Notes: generated from the sequence alone by a model not told the origin. Positions 47,159 through 56,858 are shown, numbered from the stretch's first letter. The stretch: 64,000 nucleotides of DNA from Synechocystis sp. LKSZ1 (GCF_040436315.1 NZ_AP031572.1:2604001-2668000); one strand, 5' to 3'. Numbers and translations are program-made.

Positions 47159-47890
47159 TTCTCCGGGTTGAATCGTTGTCCATACTTCATTGTCTGTAAG
47201 GGGCAAGGTGGCAATAATTGCAACTCGGTCATCAGGATTTGTTAAGGCCTGAAAATCAACGGTAATATCTTCATCAATCAAATGAGCCGCTGCAAAAGGG
47301 GCCTGGCGAATCAGATAACTTAAATTGGTTGTACAGTGACAAAATAAATATTCTCCATTAGATAATAAATAGTTAAAAATGCCCTTTTCTGCTAATCCTT
47401 TGGTTACTTGATTAATGACTGTATAAAGATCAAGTAAAGCCGGTTGGCCCTGGGGGAAAGTTTCCCGTAATGTTTCTAACATTATACAGAAAGCCTTCTC
47501 ACTATCTGTGCTACCAACAGGCTGATATACCCCCCGTAAAGATGGGTTAAAATTTTCCAAGTGACCATTGTGGGCAAAAACCCAATATTGGCCCCATAAC
47601 TCTCGTTGAAAGGGATGACAATTTTCGAGTCCGACTTCTCCTTGAGTAGCCTTGCGAATATGGGCAATTACCTGGGTTGATTTAATGGGATATTGTTTAA
47701 CCAATTGGGCTATGGGAGAAACAATTGAAGGATAGTCATCTAAAAAAAGCCGACAACCCCGATCTTCAAAAAAAGCAATTCCCCAACCATCTCGATGTTC
47801 ATCGGTTTTTCCTCCCCTTGCACAAAAGCCTTCAAAGGAAAAGCAAATATCCGTGGGCACATTGCTATTCATTCCGAGTAATTGACACAT
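47117..47890 (-). CDS. Class II glutamine amidotransferase (YafJ-like)
   Basis: A 257-residue Ntn-type amidotransferase. The N-terminus is MCQLLGMNSN, putting Cys2 as the nucleophile exposed after loss of methionine, which fixes the start at 47890. HIRKATQGEVGLENCHPF and WVFAHNGHLENF are the conserved glutamine-binding regions. Proteins of this kind (YafJ/GAT type 2) have uncertain partners. It lies downstream of the TerC operon, with a 119-base gap. Confidence 0.88.
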   Translation of the reverse strand: MCQLLGMNSNVPTDICFSFEGFCARGGKTDEHRDGWGIAFFEDRGCRLFLDDYPSIVSPIAQLVKQYPIKSTQVIAHIRKATQGEVGLENCHPFQRELWGQYWVFAHNGHLENFNPSLRGVYQPVGSTDSEKAFCIMLETLRETFPQGQPALLDLYTVINQVTKGLAEKGIFNYLLSNGEYLFCHCTTNLSYLIRQAPFAAAHLIDEDITVDFQALTNPDDRVAIIATLPLTDNEVWTTIQPGELLVFLDGLPRRID

Positions 47891-48009
47891 ACAACTCCTG
47901 CGACCTGATCCGTTCCATATATCAGGCTTCAATTGTAGGAAAATTTCCCACTAAAATGCTTCAGTGTCAATAGGAATCACTCAAATTGCTTTGTGTCATT
48001 CAGTTAAAA

Positions 48010-48714
48010 CTAAGAAGAGAGGGAACTATTCTCCTGTTTGGAAAAACCCCAAATAAATAGCAACACAATTACTGATAAGACGAGCCATTCTGGTGGTACA
48101 TAGCTGGGAAGTAGAGCCTTAGAGAGAAGACGCACCCCTACCCAAAAAATTGTTAGGTAAGCGGCATCCTGAAGATAGGTAAAGCGATTGAGCCATTCAA
48201 TAAAGAGTTCTGCCAAAAAACGTAGGGCAATTACCCCGACTAGGCCCCCCATCAGCACCAACCAGGTTTGATCCGAAATAGCGATCGCTGTCGTGACACT
48301 ATCCAAAGAAAAGACTAAATCTGTGACGGCAATTAAGGGAATGATTTGCCAATAGGATGATCTTGGCTCCTGAACGGTGAGCATTTCATCTTCTGGTTCC
48401 GCTTCTCCCGCTAGACGTTGCCAAAAATATTTACCTGTTAACCCTAAGAGATAAAGGGCTCCTACGACCTGGAATTGCCAAAATTGAACAATCCAAGTTG
48501 CCATTAAAATTAGTAAAATACGCAGTAAAAAAGCGCCTCCCAAGCCCCAGTTAAGAACCCGCTTTTGGTACTTTTCTTCTGGTAAATGCTGAACTAAGGC
48601 TGCTAAAGCTACAGCATTATCTGCAGAAAGGATAGTTTCTAAAGCAACTAGGGAGAGTAAAACCCCAATGGTGTTAGGAACGAGATTGCTATTGAGGGAG
48701 AAGGGGTCTGGCAT
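48010..48714 (-). CDS. TerC-family integral membrane protein
   Basis: A 234-residue protein with about seven helices. LVALETILSADNAVALAALV and VTDLVFSLDSVTTAIAIS contain the two acidic DN/DS motifs of TerC proteins. The family belongs to the LysE exporter superfamily and includes manganese exporters in Bacillus and tellurite-resistance proteins. It is the last gene of an apparent operon with DUF202, two CadD-like genes and an APC permease. Start is the ATG at 48714; a TTG just upstream is less likely. Confidence 0.88.
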   Translation of the reverse strand: MPDPFSLNSNLVPNTIGVLLSLVALETILSADNAVALAALVQHLPEEKYQKRVLNWGLGGAFLLRILLILMATWIVQFWQFQVVGALYLLGLTGKYFWQRLAGEAEPEDEMLTVQEPRSSYWQIIPLIAVTDLVFSLDSVTTAIAISDQTWLVLMGGLVGVIALRFLAELFIEWLNRFTYLQDAAYLTIFWVGVRLLSKALLPSYVPPEWLVLSVIVLLFIWGFSKQENSSLSS

Positions 48715-48770
48715 AGTCAAAAAATATCAATAATAAAGGTGAGGATAAAAAATGATCAAAATACTCGGAA

Positions 48771-49229
48771 CTATTCAAAAACGAAACTACTGAGGGGGCT
48801 TAAGGGGGCCGTAAAAAAGTAATATACAACCCCCGAGCCTAATAATAAAATTGCCAGGCTAAAAAGAATGACCCAACGATCAGCAGGCTCGTAGGTATCT
48901 TCATCAATATCATGGCGTACTGCAAAATAATGCTGAGTTGACAATAAAACAGTCAATAACCCAATAATCGAAAAGACTAACCCTAATCGCCAGCCATTTC
49001 CCGGAGTTTGCAGGGCCGGAGGATGAAAAAGACGCAAACGAGCAATCAAAACTCCAAACCCCATTAAGGCCACTGCGCTTCGCATCCAGGCTAGATAGGT
49101 TCGCTCGTTGGCCAGGTGGTCACGCACTCGAGACGAGTTACGGCGCTTAGGTTTTTCGAGTTCCTGGGCATCTTGACCTAGGGTTTTTGGGGGATTTTTA
49201 GAGGCCATATTTTTGAACAATAAAAACAT
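48771..49229 (-). CDS. DUF202 (YidH-like) membrane protein
   Basis: A 152-residue membrane protein. The signature RVRDHLANERTYLAWMRSAVAL leads into three hydrophobic helices, which is the DUF202 plan. Function is unknown. An internal ATG at 49208 (MASKNPPK) may be the true start. It lies 24 bases after the first CadD-like gene and is part of the same transcript. Confidence 0.85.
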   Translation of the reverse strand: MFLLFKNMASKNPPKTLGQDAQELEKPKRRNSSRVRDHLANERTYLAWMRSAVALMGFGVLIARLRLFHPPALQTPGNGWRLGLVFSIIGLLTVLLSTQHYFAVRHDIDEDTYEPADRWVILFSLAILLLGSGVVYYFFTAPLSPLSSFVFE

Positions 49230-49253
49230 AAAATCTCCTAATAGTAGTGGTTG

Positions 49254-49898
49254 TTAACGGGGGATGAGCAGAGCATAACTCCGGTTTTCCCAGACAATAA
49301 AACAGCCCAGAGCAATTAAAACAAAGGGCACAATTCGTTTCCCTCGATGGGTCAGTATTTTAGCGATCAGGGTATGGCGCGTTAGCCAGTAGGCAACTGC
49401 ACACCACAGGCCGACGAGAGAGAAGAAAAGACTCAGTACGATTAGTAAACCCGGCCCATTAAGACTGGCAAAGAAGGGCACGTAAATACCGATATTGTCC
49501 CCACCATTGGCAAAGGTAATCGTTGCCACACTATAGGTAAACGGGGTTAATTTATGTTTGAGAAAACCGGTGGAGGAATTAGGCGTGACGGTGTGTAGTT
49601 CGGAAACGGTTTCAACCTCCAGGCCCTGCCAGAGTTGTTTAGCGCCAATGGCAATGGGCAGAAACCCCAGGAGTCCAATCCACGCCTTAGGAATCACTAA
49701 ACCTCCGATAAATCCCGGTAAACTTAACAGAATGATTAAGGAAAATCCTAGATATTGACCAATAATTAATTGATGAATGTGTAACTTGGGATTGGCTTTA
49801 ACCTGGCTAAAGAGAAACATCAAAATTAGGATATCATCGATATTGGTTGCCGCAAAGGAAGAAATCGCTGTCAAGGTAATCTGTAGCAACCAATCCAT
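49254..49898 (-). CDS. CadD-family transporter (first copy)
   Basis: A 214-residue membrane protein of the cadmium-resistance transporter CadD family within the LysE superfamily. Features are SSFAATNIDDILILMFLFSQ with the conserved N-DD motif, GQYLGFSLIILLSLPGFIGG, and TFANGGDNIGIYVPFFAS. It probably exports a divalent metal ion. It is a paralogue of the next gene upstream in the operon (49933-50652). Start is the ATG at 49898. Confidence 0.85.
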   Translation of the reverse strand: MDWLLQITLTAISSFAATNIDDILILMFLFSQVKANPKLHIHQLIIGQYLGFSLIILLSLPGFIGGLVIPKAWIGLLGFLPIAIGAKQLWQGLEVETVSELHTVTPNSSTGFLKHKLTPFTYSVATITFANGGDNIGIYVPFFASLNGPGLLIVLSLFFSLVGLWCAVAYWLTRHTLIAKILTHRGKRIVPFVLIALGCFIVWENRSYALLIPR

Positions 49899-49932
49899 AG
49901 TCAATGGGCCATCAATCCTAAGGGGTTAAAAT

Positions 49933-50652
49933 TTATTCCTTCTTACTGGCTAAAATAGGAACTTCAGAAGACCGTAGTAAGCTTAGTAGGCCACAACCAC
50001 CGACGATTAAGGTTAAGACCGTCAAGCCTCGATTTTCGAGGGTATGGCTGTCAATGAGGATTAAAATCCCCAAGGCAATGAGTACGAAAGGAACCAGTAA
50101 ATTGCCATAGCGGGTTAAATTTTCCGCCAAGACTTTAATTTTGGTGAGTTGGTAGGCGGCATAACACCAGATACCTACCAGAACAAAGAACTCACTGAGA
50201 ATAATGGTGAGACTTTCCCAGGAGCTACTGGCAAAGAGCGGCATATAGATGCCAATATTATCACCGCCATTGGCAAAGGTGATGGCCGCTACCCCGTAGG
50301 TTTGGGGAGAGAGCAAGCCGCCGAAGGGTTTTCCCTCTACCAGGGACAGATTTTCTGCCTCCTCGTCATCGTCCTCCTGATTGAGTAACCGACTCGCTCC
50401 CAGAAGAATGGGCACTAATCCCAGCAAACCGATCCAGGGCCGGGGAAACAGCATCCTTCCAATAAAGCCGGGCAGACTGGCTAACACCAGAGCCGTAAAC
50501 CCGAGGTATTGGCCTGCTACGATTTGCCGACGACGAAGCCCGGCATTGACTTGGGTAAAAAAGAGTAACAGGATCAGGATGTCATCAAGATTGGTGGCGC
50601 AAAAGGCCGAGATACCGGTGGGAATTGCTGTTAAAAAACCGAGTTCATTCAT
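49933..50652 (-). CDS. CadD-family transporter (second copy)
   Basis: A 239-residue CadD-like protein. It has ISAFCATNLDDILILLLFF, GQYLGFTALVLASLPGFIG and ITFANGGDNIGIYMPLFAS, matching its neighbour closely in the motifs but with a longer C-terminal helix. A frame extended to 50808 would overlap the permease gene; the ATG at 50652 fits the family N-terminus. It begins 13 bases after the APC permease stop. Confidence 0.85.
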   Translation of the reverse strand: MNELGFLTAIPTGISAFCATNLDDILILLLFFTQVNAGLRRRQIVAGQYLGFTALVLASLPGFIGRMLFPRPWIGLLGLVPILLGASRLLNQEDDDEEAENLSLVEGKPFGGLLSPQTYGVAAITFANGGDNIGIYMPLFASSSWESLTIILSEFFVLVGIWCYAAYQLTKIKVLAENLTRYGNLLVPFVLIALGILILIDSHTLENRGLTVLTLIVGGCGLLSLLRSSEVPILASKKE

Positions 50653-50665
50653 GGGGTTGAGCACT

Positions 50666-52156
50666 TTAATCTTGGTAGGAACGGAGGGTGGAGGTCGCAA
50701 GAAGGGCTTCTTCCTGGCGCACAAATTGGTCGTGCATTTCGTGAATATGGCGTTGCATCCGTCGGGCCAGACCGGGAAAACGTAGACGCTGAATGGTAAA
50801 CCAACCACAGGTCACTGCTAGGTAAAGCATGAAGAGGTAAGGGAAAAAGCTATAGGGGGCTTCGGGAACAGGAAAGAGGGGACTACCTTCAATGCCGATA
50901 CTGCCTAACAAGGGAAGCATCATAAAGAGGACGGCGGCCGCAGAGATTCCCAGATCGCGACGTTTGAGTTTATTGATCTTGTAGAGATAGACCGGAGCGG
51001 CAATGGAAATCAGCATATACACCGTCAGAAACCCATAGCTGGCGATCGCGCCGAGATAGCCCATGCTGTCAAAGAGCTTGACCCCATTGAAGGCCATCGC
51101 GGTGGGAACGGAGAACAGAATCAAAGAACAGAGAGTAACGGCATTGTGGGGGGTACGATTGGCGGCATGGGTCGAACCCAGGGAGGCGTGAAACAAACCA
51201 TGACGAGCCATCATGAAGAAGATCCGGGCCGCCGGGTTAATACTACCCAACACGCAGGCAAAGAAGCTAAAGAGAGCGCCAATGGCCACCAACTCTCCCA
51301 GGAATCCGACTCCCGCTTGCTGAGAGAGGAAGGTCAACGGCGTTTCAGAATCGGTGATGGCCATGCCCGTGTCCCGGAAGCCCAAAATCTCAATATAGGC
51401 TGTGCTGACAAAGAAGAAACCGGCTAAAACCACACTACCCAGTAGTGCCCGAGGGATGGTTTTTAAAGGACTCTTGGCCTCATCTCCGAGGGAAGTGGCA
51501 CTTTCAAAGCCGGAAAAGCCAAACATAACCAGAACGAGGCCCATGGCTACCTGACCAGGCTTCACATCCTGCAACGTTAACTGGGCCATATCTAGGGCAA
51601 ATCCCTGGTGGGCCCAGATAATCAGCGCCAAGGCCACGATCAGCACCAGGGAAATCCCTTCTAGCCAGAGCATTGCCACTGCCGATAATTGAATATCTTT
51701 GTAGGCGGCATACCAAGCAATCCCCGCGCCAATGGCCAGAAGGGTAATACTAGCGGGATGAAGGCCCCAGTGCCCTAACAAGGTGGTACTAAAATTTGCC
51801 AAACCGCACAGCACAGACATTCCAGTAAAGAGATAAGCCAGCACCAGGCTCCAACCGCAAATAACACCGGCCATCGGGCCAAGGCCCTGGGCAATGTAGG
51901 AATAGAGGGAACCGGGAGAAGCCGAACGGCTAGCAAACTGGTTGATGTTGAGGCTGACCAAAACTAGGCCGATCAAACCGAGGGTAAAACTCAGCCAGGT
52001 ACCATTCCCAGCAAGCGCCACAATCAAGCCCAGGTTAGACGCCGGAATCGTCGTTGGTGCAATGACCGCAAAGGATTGGGCAAGCACTTCTCCAAAGGAC
52101 AAACAATTAGGCTTTAGTCCATGGGCACTGCGAGTGGTAGAAGGAAGACTGGTCAT
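50666..52156 (-). CDS. APC-superfamily amino acid permease
   Basis: A 496-residue transporter with about twelve helices. LIVALAGNGTWLSFTLGLIG, SRSASPGSLYSYIAQGLGP and FGFSGFESATSLGDEAKSP are typical of the APC family. It probably imports an amino acid or amine; the substrate cannot be read. It is the first gene of an operon with the CadD, DUF202 and TerC genes and is divergent from the LysR gene. Confidence 0.88.
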   Translation of the reverse strand: MTSLPSTTRSAHGLKPNCLSFGEVLAQSFAVIAPTTIPASNLGLIVALAGNGTWLSFTLGLIGLVLVSLNINQFASRSASPGSLYSYIAQGLGPMAGVICGWSLVLAYLFTGMSVLCGLANFSTTLLGHWGLHPASITLLAIGAGIAWYAAYKDIQLSAVAMLWLEGISLVLIVALALIIWAHQGFALDMAQLTLQDVKPGQVAMGLVLVMFGFSGFESATSLGDEAKSPLKTIPRALLGSVVLAGFFFVSTAYIEILGFRDTGMAITDSETPLTFLSQQAGVGFLGELVAIGALFSFFACVLGSINPAARIFFMMARHGLFHASLGSTHAANRTPHNAVTLCSLILFSVPTAMAFNGVKLFDSMGYLGAIASYGFLTVYMLISIAAPVYLYKINKLKRRDLGISAAAVLFMMLPLLGSIGIEGSPLFPVPEAPYSFFPYLFMLYLAVTCGWFTIQRLRFPGLARRMQRHIHEMHDQFVRQEEALLATSTLRSYQD

Positions 52157-52333
52157 CGGCTATTTCTCTCATCGAGTTAGGTGATTGAGAAATCCCTTAC
52201 GGAAAATCTGGATATTTCCTCAGAGGAAACATCTCTTCACTCTAGAGAGACGGATCAAGGAGATCAAACACTCTTGTTTGTTAAATCCATAAACAAAAGT
52301 AATGGATAGAGATCGAATGAGAGTAAAATGTTT

Positions 52334-52348
52334 TGAAATTCAATTTCA
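52334..52348. promoter_or_regulatory. Palindrome 1 in the LysR/permease intergenic region
   Basis: TGAAAT (52334-52339), a 3-base spacer, and ATTTCA (52343-52348) form a perfect dyad. It lies between the divergent LysR and permease genes and is a candidate LysR operator half. Confidence 0.45.
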
Positions 52349-52352
52349 TTTG

Positions 52353-52367
52353 AATCAAAGTTTGATT
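52353..52367. promoter_or_regulatory. Palindrome 2 in the LysR/permease intergenic region
   Basis: AATCAAA (52353-52359), one base, then TTTGATT (52361-52367) form a perfect 7-bp dyad that ends 16 bases before the LysR start codon. With the palindrome just upstream it could be the binding region for the regulator. Confidence 0.5.
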
Positions 52368-52383
52368 AGGGTGCGCCTCTTAG

Positions 52384-53313
52384 ATGACCTTTGAGCAATT
52401 ACGGATTTTTATGGCTGTGGCCGAGCATCTCCATTTCACCCACGCCGCTGATGCCCTCTACATTACTCAACCCGCTGTTAGTGCCGCGATTCACAGTTTG
52501 GAAACGGAATATGGGCTTAAATTATTCCATCGCATTGGCCGCCGGATTGAGATAACAGACGCGGGAAAATTACTCCAGGTAGAGGCCCGGAAGATTCTGG
52601 ATCAGGTCAAGCTGACGGAACGAGGGTTACGGGAATTTAACCAGCTTCAGCAGGGGGAGCTAAACCTAGGGGCCAGCTTTACCGTGGGAAATTACTGGTT
52701 ACCAGAAAAAATTAGTCGATTTAGGCACAACTATCCAGGCATTACCATCCATTGCACTCTAGCTAACGCCGATGATATTTGTACCGGGACAGCGTCGGGC
52801 CTCTACGATCTAGGCCTCATTGCTGGGGAAGTTAAACCCGTTCAGAGAAAAGTTCTCGAAGAAGAAACCGTGGGGGGCGATCGCCTAGAAATTATCGTTG
52901 GGAAGGAGCATCCCTGGTTTGAGCACCCCGTCGTCAAAACCGAGGAACTGCTAAAAACCAGTTGGGTCATGCGGGAACCCGGCTCCGGTACTCAGCAAAT
53001 GTTTGAGCAGGCCCTGGCCCGTTGGGGCATTCTTCCCAGTGAACTGGAAATTATTTTGATTTTTAAAAGTAGCGAAATGGTCAAAGCGGTTGTGGAAAGC
53101 GGTGTTGGTGCAACGGCATTACCAGAATTAATGGTCAAGAAAGAACTACGACTTAAAACCCTAAAGGCTATTAAAGTTATTGATGCTTCCGGCACTGTGA
53201 TGGCTAAAATTACCCGCCCCATCTTGCAACTCAAACATTGTCAACGGTTTCAGACCAGGGCCGCCAAGGCCTTTGAAGCGCTCCTGCTCGACCCCTCATC
53301 AGGAACCCGCTAA
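52384..53313 (+). CDS. LysR-family transcriptional regulator
   Basis: A 309-residue regulator. The N-terminal winged helix reads FEQLRIFMAVAEHLHFTHAA, then ITQPAVSAAIHSLETEYGLK. An effector-binding domain follows (LNLGASFTVGNYWLPEKISR). It is divergent from the APC/CadD/TerC operon, with a 227-base gap holding two palindromes, and is therefore a likely regulator of that operon. It resembles the CysL/YeiE-like branch, but the effector is unknown. Its end overlaps the prohibitin gene by 15 bases. Confidence 0.9.
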   Translation: MTFEQLRIFMAVAEHLHFTHAADALYITQPAVSAAIHSLETEYGLKLFHRIGRRIEITDAGKLLQVEARKILDQVKLTERGLREFNQLQQGELNLGASFTVGNYWLPEKISRFRHNYPGITIHCTLANADDICTGTASGLYDLGLIAGEVKPVQRKVLEEETVGGDRLEIIVGKEHPWFEHPVVKTEELLKTSWVMREPGSGTQQMFEQALARWGILPSELEIILIFKSSEMVKAVVESGVGATALPELMVKKELRLKTLKAIKVIDASGTVMAKITRPILQLKHCQRFQTRAAKAFEALLLDPSSGTR

Positions 53314-54123
53314 CGTTTCCCAATGACTGAGATCCAATAGCTGATTGCCTGGCTCCCCCATAATCATAGGAAGTTTCCCGTTCCATTTTTTAATGGCCTG
53401 GGCCTGTAAAATTTCTGGGGTTAAGGTTCCTTTAAGAATTTCATTGGCTCTCGCCTCTCCTTGGGCTAACCTTACTTTTGCCTCTGCTTTTCGAGCGGCC
53501 TTGATAGTCAAAAATTCTGCCCGTTTGGCTTCCTGTTCAGCAATTTGCTTGGCTTCAACGGCATCACGAAAGCCCTCCGAAAAGTTTACCTGTACCAAGG
53601 CAATGTCATCCACCGCCACATGATAGGCTTGTAAACGCGCCATGAGAAGACGGTCTATCTCGGCTTTGACCTGAGTCCGTTGGGTAATGATTTCCTCGGC
53701 GGTGTAGTGAGCAATCGCCGTTTTGAGGGCCTCAATCATCGTGGGTTCCACAATACTGGTAGATACTTGGGCCAGAATACCGACTTGCTCAAAGATTTGG
53801 GGCACGAAAGCCGGGAGCAAATGCCAGTTGAGAGTCAGTTGGGCCGTAACATCCTGCAGATCTCGAGAAGCAACCGAGGCAAAGATATCCTGTTTCTGGA
53901 CACGAATGCTAAGTTTTTCTACGGTTTGCGCCAAGGGCAGAATCGGATGTAGGCCCTCCTCCAGTACCGAAGTCTTCACCCGGCCAAACTCCATTAAAAC
54001 GCCTCGTTCCCCGGCCGGAATAACAACAAAGAAACACGAGAGAAAGGCCAAGATGAGCAGGCTTATCAGTACCTGAAAGGCAATTAAGGCCTCTCTCGAA
54101 CGACGAGCGGCAGGATTCGACAT
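53299..54123 (-). CDS. Prohibitin/SPFH (stomatin-like) membrane protein
   Basis: A 274-residue protein of the prohibitin family. An N-terminal hydrophobic anchor (FQVLISLLILAFLSCFFVV) is followed by IPAGERGVLMEFGRVKTSVL and EGLHPILPLAQTVEKLSIR, then a charged helical region rich in AEQEAKRAEF. Such proteins form membrane ring assemblies; a prohibitin homologue is known in Synechocystis. The start at 54123 (MSNPAARRS) is preferred over one 20 codons upstream. Confidence 0.9.
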   Translation of the reverse strand: MSNPAARRSREALIAFQVLISLLILAFLSCFFVVIPAGERGVLMEFGRVKTSVLEEGLHPILPLAQTVEKLSIRVQKQDIFASVASRDLQDVTAQLTLNWHLLPAFVPQIFEQVGILAQVSTSIVEPTMIEALKTAIAHYTAEEIITQRTQVKAEIDRLLMARLQAYHVAVDDIALVQVNFSEGFRDAVEAKQIAEQEAKRAEFLTIKAARKAEAKVRLAQGEARANEILKGTLTPEILQAQAIKKWNGKLPMIMGEPGNQLLDLSHWETLAGS

Positions 54124-54301
54124 ACAACATCCACCCCAGGGAGTGGGGCTCCTATACAGTATCAAGTTTTTATCAAAACACAAAGGCGCTTTGCTTGAGA
54201 TTAAATTACAGATGATTTACAAAACAATCTCATGTAATATGGATAAAGCGTTGGCACAACCATCGCTATCATTCCTATAGCCCCATGGAGACATTTTGGC
54301 T

Positions 54302-54943
54302 ATGAATCTCTTTTCCCAACCTTCCTTAACCCTCGGGCGACGAACACTTCAGCAAGTCCTCGCAGTAGGTCTCTTGGTATTACTGGTCTTTGCGGTTAAT
54401 GCTGGTTCTGTCCAGGCCCTTACAGAACCCACCGCAAGTCAGGCAACCTCCAGCACAAACCAAACCGCTACGCCTTCCTTCAATAAGTTTTTAGAAAAAA
54501 CCCAGCGTTCCTACGATAAAGCCCTCGCTAAAACCCAACAGGCGATCGCCGATCTCTCCCAACAACTAGCCCAAATTAGCACCACGACAGATATTGCTCT
54601 ACGTAAACAACTCAAGGATAGTCTTGAAGACAAGCAGGACGATCTGGAAAATGCCGCTGACAAGTTCGACGATCTAGCCGAAAAACTACAAAGTCTAGGT
54701 AAAAAACTGACTAAAACCCAAGATCCCAATCAGGCTAATTTTCAGGCCAATGTGGAGTCTGCTCAACTTTCCCTCAGTCAACTGGCTCAATCCCTTGATA
54801 CCTTAGCTGATAGCACAGAAAAGGCAAAAAAAGGAGCGACAGCAGAAATCCGAACACAAATTGACCAGCAGATCCAAGGAGTCCAGCAAGCCCTAGACCA
54901 AGCTAATCAAACCGTGCAAAACATTACCCAGGCTCCCGCTTAA
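54302..54943 (+). CDS. Secreted or membrane-anchored coiled-coil protein, unknown
   Basis: A 213-residue protein with an N-terminal signal or anchor (LAVGLLVLLVFAVNAGSVQA). The rest is almost wholly helical and rich in Q, K, D, A and S, with heptad-like stretches such as AIADLSQQLAQISTT and DKFDDLAEKLQSL. This indicates a long coiled coil in the periplasm or outside. No family is recognised. The neighbouring cysK gene runs in the same direction after a 98-base gap. Confidence 0.75.
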   Translation: MNLFSQPSLTLGRRTLQQVLAVGLLVLLVFAVNAGSVQALTEPTASQATSSTNQTATPSFNKFLEKTQRSYDKALAKTQQAIADLSQQLAQISTTTDIALRKQLKDSLEDKQDDLENAADKFDDLAEKLQSLGKKLTKTQDPNQANFQANVESAQLSLSQLAQSLDTLADSTEKAKKGATAEIRTQIDQQIQGVQQALDQANQTVQNITQAPA

Positions 54944-55041
54944 TCTAGCCATGGTATTAATCTGTTCCTCTATACCTTGATAGCTAATATCTTCAGGGAG
55001 TAAGGTTTAGCCCAATCTCCCTTCTTTCATAACCCCACTTG

Positions 55042-55986
55042 ATGATTCCCATGCCCATTGCCCAAAGTATTACCCAGCTTGTTGGCCGTACTCCCCTCGT
55101 TCAACTCAATAGAATCCCTGCGACGGAAGGCGTTACCGCTCAAATCCTTGTCAAGCTTGAAGGAATGAATCCTTCCGCTTCTGTTAAGGATCGCATCGGC
55201 GTTAGTATGATTGAAACCGCTGAAGCACAAGGGCTAATTCAACCAGGCGAAACAATTTTAGTAGAACCAACTTCGGGTAATACGGGAATTGCACTAGCCA
55301 TGATTGCTGCTGCTAAAGGATACCAACTCATTTTAACGATGCCTGACACGATGAGCTTGGAGCGTCGAGCGATGCTTCGGGCCTATGGTGCCGTTGTAGA
55401 ACTGACCCCCGGAATTCAAGGAATGCGTGGGGCCATTGCTAAAGCCGAAGAAATTGTTAGAGAAAAGGAAAATGCCTTCATGCTGCAACAGTTCTGTAAT
55501 GTTGCTAATCCTAAGATTCATCAGGCAACCACCGCTGTAGAAATTTGGGAAGATACTGAAGGTAAAGTCGATATTTTAATTGCTGGCGTTGGCACCGGAG
55601 GAACCATTACGGGGGTGGCACGAGCCTTGAAAGCACGTAAACCGAGTTTCCAAGCCATTGCGGTTGAACCGAGTAATAGTCCAGTGTTATCAGGCGGTTG
55701 TCCTGGCCCTCATAAAATTCAGGGCATCGGCGCAGGTTTCATTCCTCCCGTAATGGAACTTGACCTCATTGATGAAATTATCTCTATTGGTGATCAAGAT
55801 GCGATACATTACAGCCGTCGTTTAGCTAGAGAAGAGGGCCTTTTATCTGGTATTTCGACGGGGGCGGCTTTAGCGGCGGCGATACAAGTGGGTCAACGCC
55901 CAGAAAACACCGATAAGTTGATTGTGATCATTCAACCCAGTTTTGGCGAAAGATACCTGAGTACACCTTTATTTCATCAAATATGA
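55042..55986 (+). CDS. cysK: Cysteine synthase (O-acetylserine sulfhydrylase)
   Basis: PLP enzyme that makes cysteine from O-acetylserine and sulfide, the last step of sulfate assimilation. The 314 residues include the PLP-lysine segment [11 protein letters not shown], the substrate loop PTSGNTGIA, and the glycine-rich phosphate-binding [10 protein letters not shown]. The start may instead be the ATG at 55051, three codons on. It lies about 20 kb from the sulfate permease operon and is followed by a long non-coding region. Confidence 0.93.
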   Translation: MIPMPIAQSITQLVGRTPLVQLNRIPATEGVTAQILVKLEGMNPSASVKDRIGVSMIETAEAQGLIQPGETILVEPTSGNTGIALAMIAAAKGYQLILTMPDTMSLERRAMLRAYGAVVELTPGIQGMRGAIAKAEEIVREKENAFMLQQFCNVANPKIHQATTAVEIWEDTEGKVDILIAGVGTGGTITGVARALKARKPSFQAIAVEPSNSPVLSGGCPGPHKIQGIGAGFIPPVMELDLIDEIISIGDQDAIHYSRRLAREEGLLSGISTGAALAAAIQVGQRPENTDKLIVIIQPSFGERYLSTPLFHQI

Positions 55987-56858
55987 TTGGTTAAATTCGT
56001 TGATTCTCAATCCTACATGATAGGGTTGCCAGCCTATTCAAAAACAATATTTTAGTTAACAGGAGTTCGAAAGAATTTAGTTATTATAAATCTCACACAA
56101 CAATGCTTACAACATGTACAATTTAATGGCTTTATTGACAAAAGTCATTGAGAATAAAATTTGTTTTTTAATGTTGACAAGGTTTTGTAAAATCTTGATT
56201 CTTGAATTCTTCATTCAGTAAGGCTTCCGGGATTTGATTTTAGTCAAACTCAGGTTCAATAGCTATCTCTTGACGACCAGTTTTAATCTAGTTAACGTTT
56301 GTTTTTGATAAAGGTTTCATGGAGAGATCTTGGTCTGACGGACAAATAAATGACTCAAAATATCAAGCGTTGTTAGAAGCTATTACAAAACAATTATTTC
56401 TTTTTGATACAAATGTTTGACAAAGGGTGAGTACTATAGCTGATTTAGTTGATTATGGGACAATCACGAACAAGGAAAGGCTTGCTGGCAAAGGATTTCA
56501 GTCAGTCGAGCCGTATTATTGTCAATCTAAACAGCTATACCTCTGGGAACATTGATTGTAAAGTTTTGTGTTGATTTTCAATATTTGTGTTGCTAAATAG
56601 TTCGGATAGAACATAATTTAAGTAGTTCAAATAAAGTATGACTTTGTAATACTTAGGTATTTAAATATTTAGAATAATCTCTTGGTCTTGAATTTTGATA
56701 AAAATAGACTAGAATTTTCCTGATTATAGGAAATTGAGTAAGGGAAATAACGTTATTAAAGCCTTCTCTAAGTAAGAGTAAATCAAAAAGATAACGATTG
56801 ACGCAATCACTTCTTTTTATTGAGTAACGCAAAAATTTATTTTTTTCTTGAATTCATC
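55987..56858. other. Long AT-rich non-coding region before the second giant gene
   Basis: About 870 bases without a supported gene. It contains a 39-codon frame (56455-56574) with no Shine-Dalgarno or recognisable family. A dyad TTTCCT/AGGAAA lies at 56716-56733. This probably holds the promoter and a long leader of the giant gene that follows. Confidence 0.6.
56716..56733. promoter_or_regulatory. Small dyad upstream of the second giant gene
   Basis: TTTCCT (56716-56721), a 6-base spacer and AGGAAA (56728-56733). Possible operator, about 125 bases before the ATG at 56859. Confidence 0.3.

Noticed and set aside
53723-54076. 117-codon forward frame across the prohibitin gene
   Set aside because: Antisense to a conserved gene, with a composition unlike a protein.
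56455-56574. 39-codon frame before the second giant gene
   Set aside because: No Shine-Dalgarno, no similarity, and short enough to occur by chance in AT-rich DNA.
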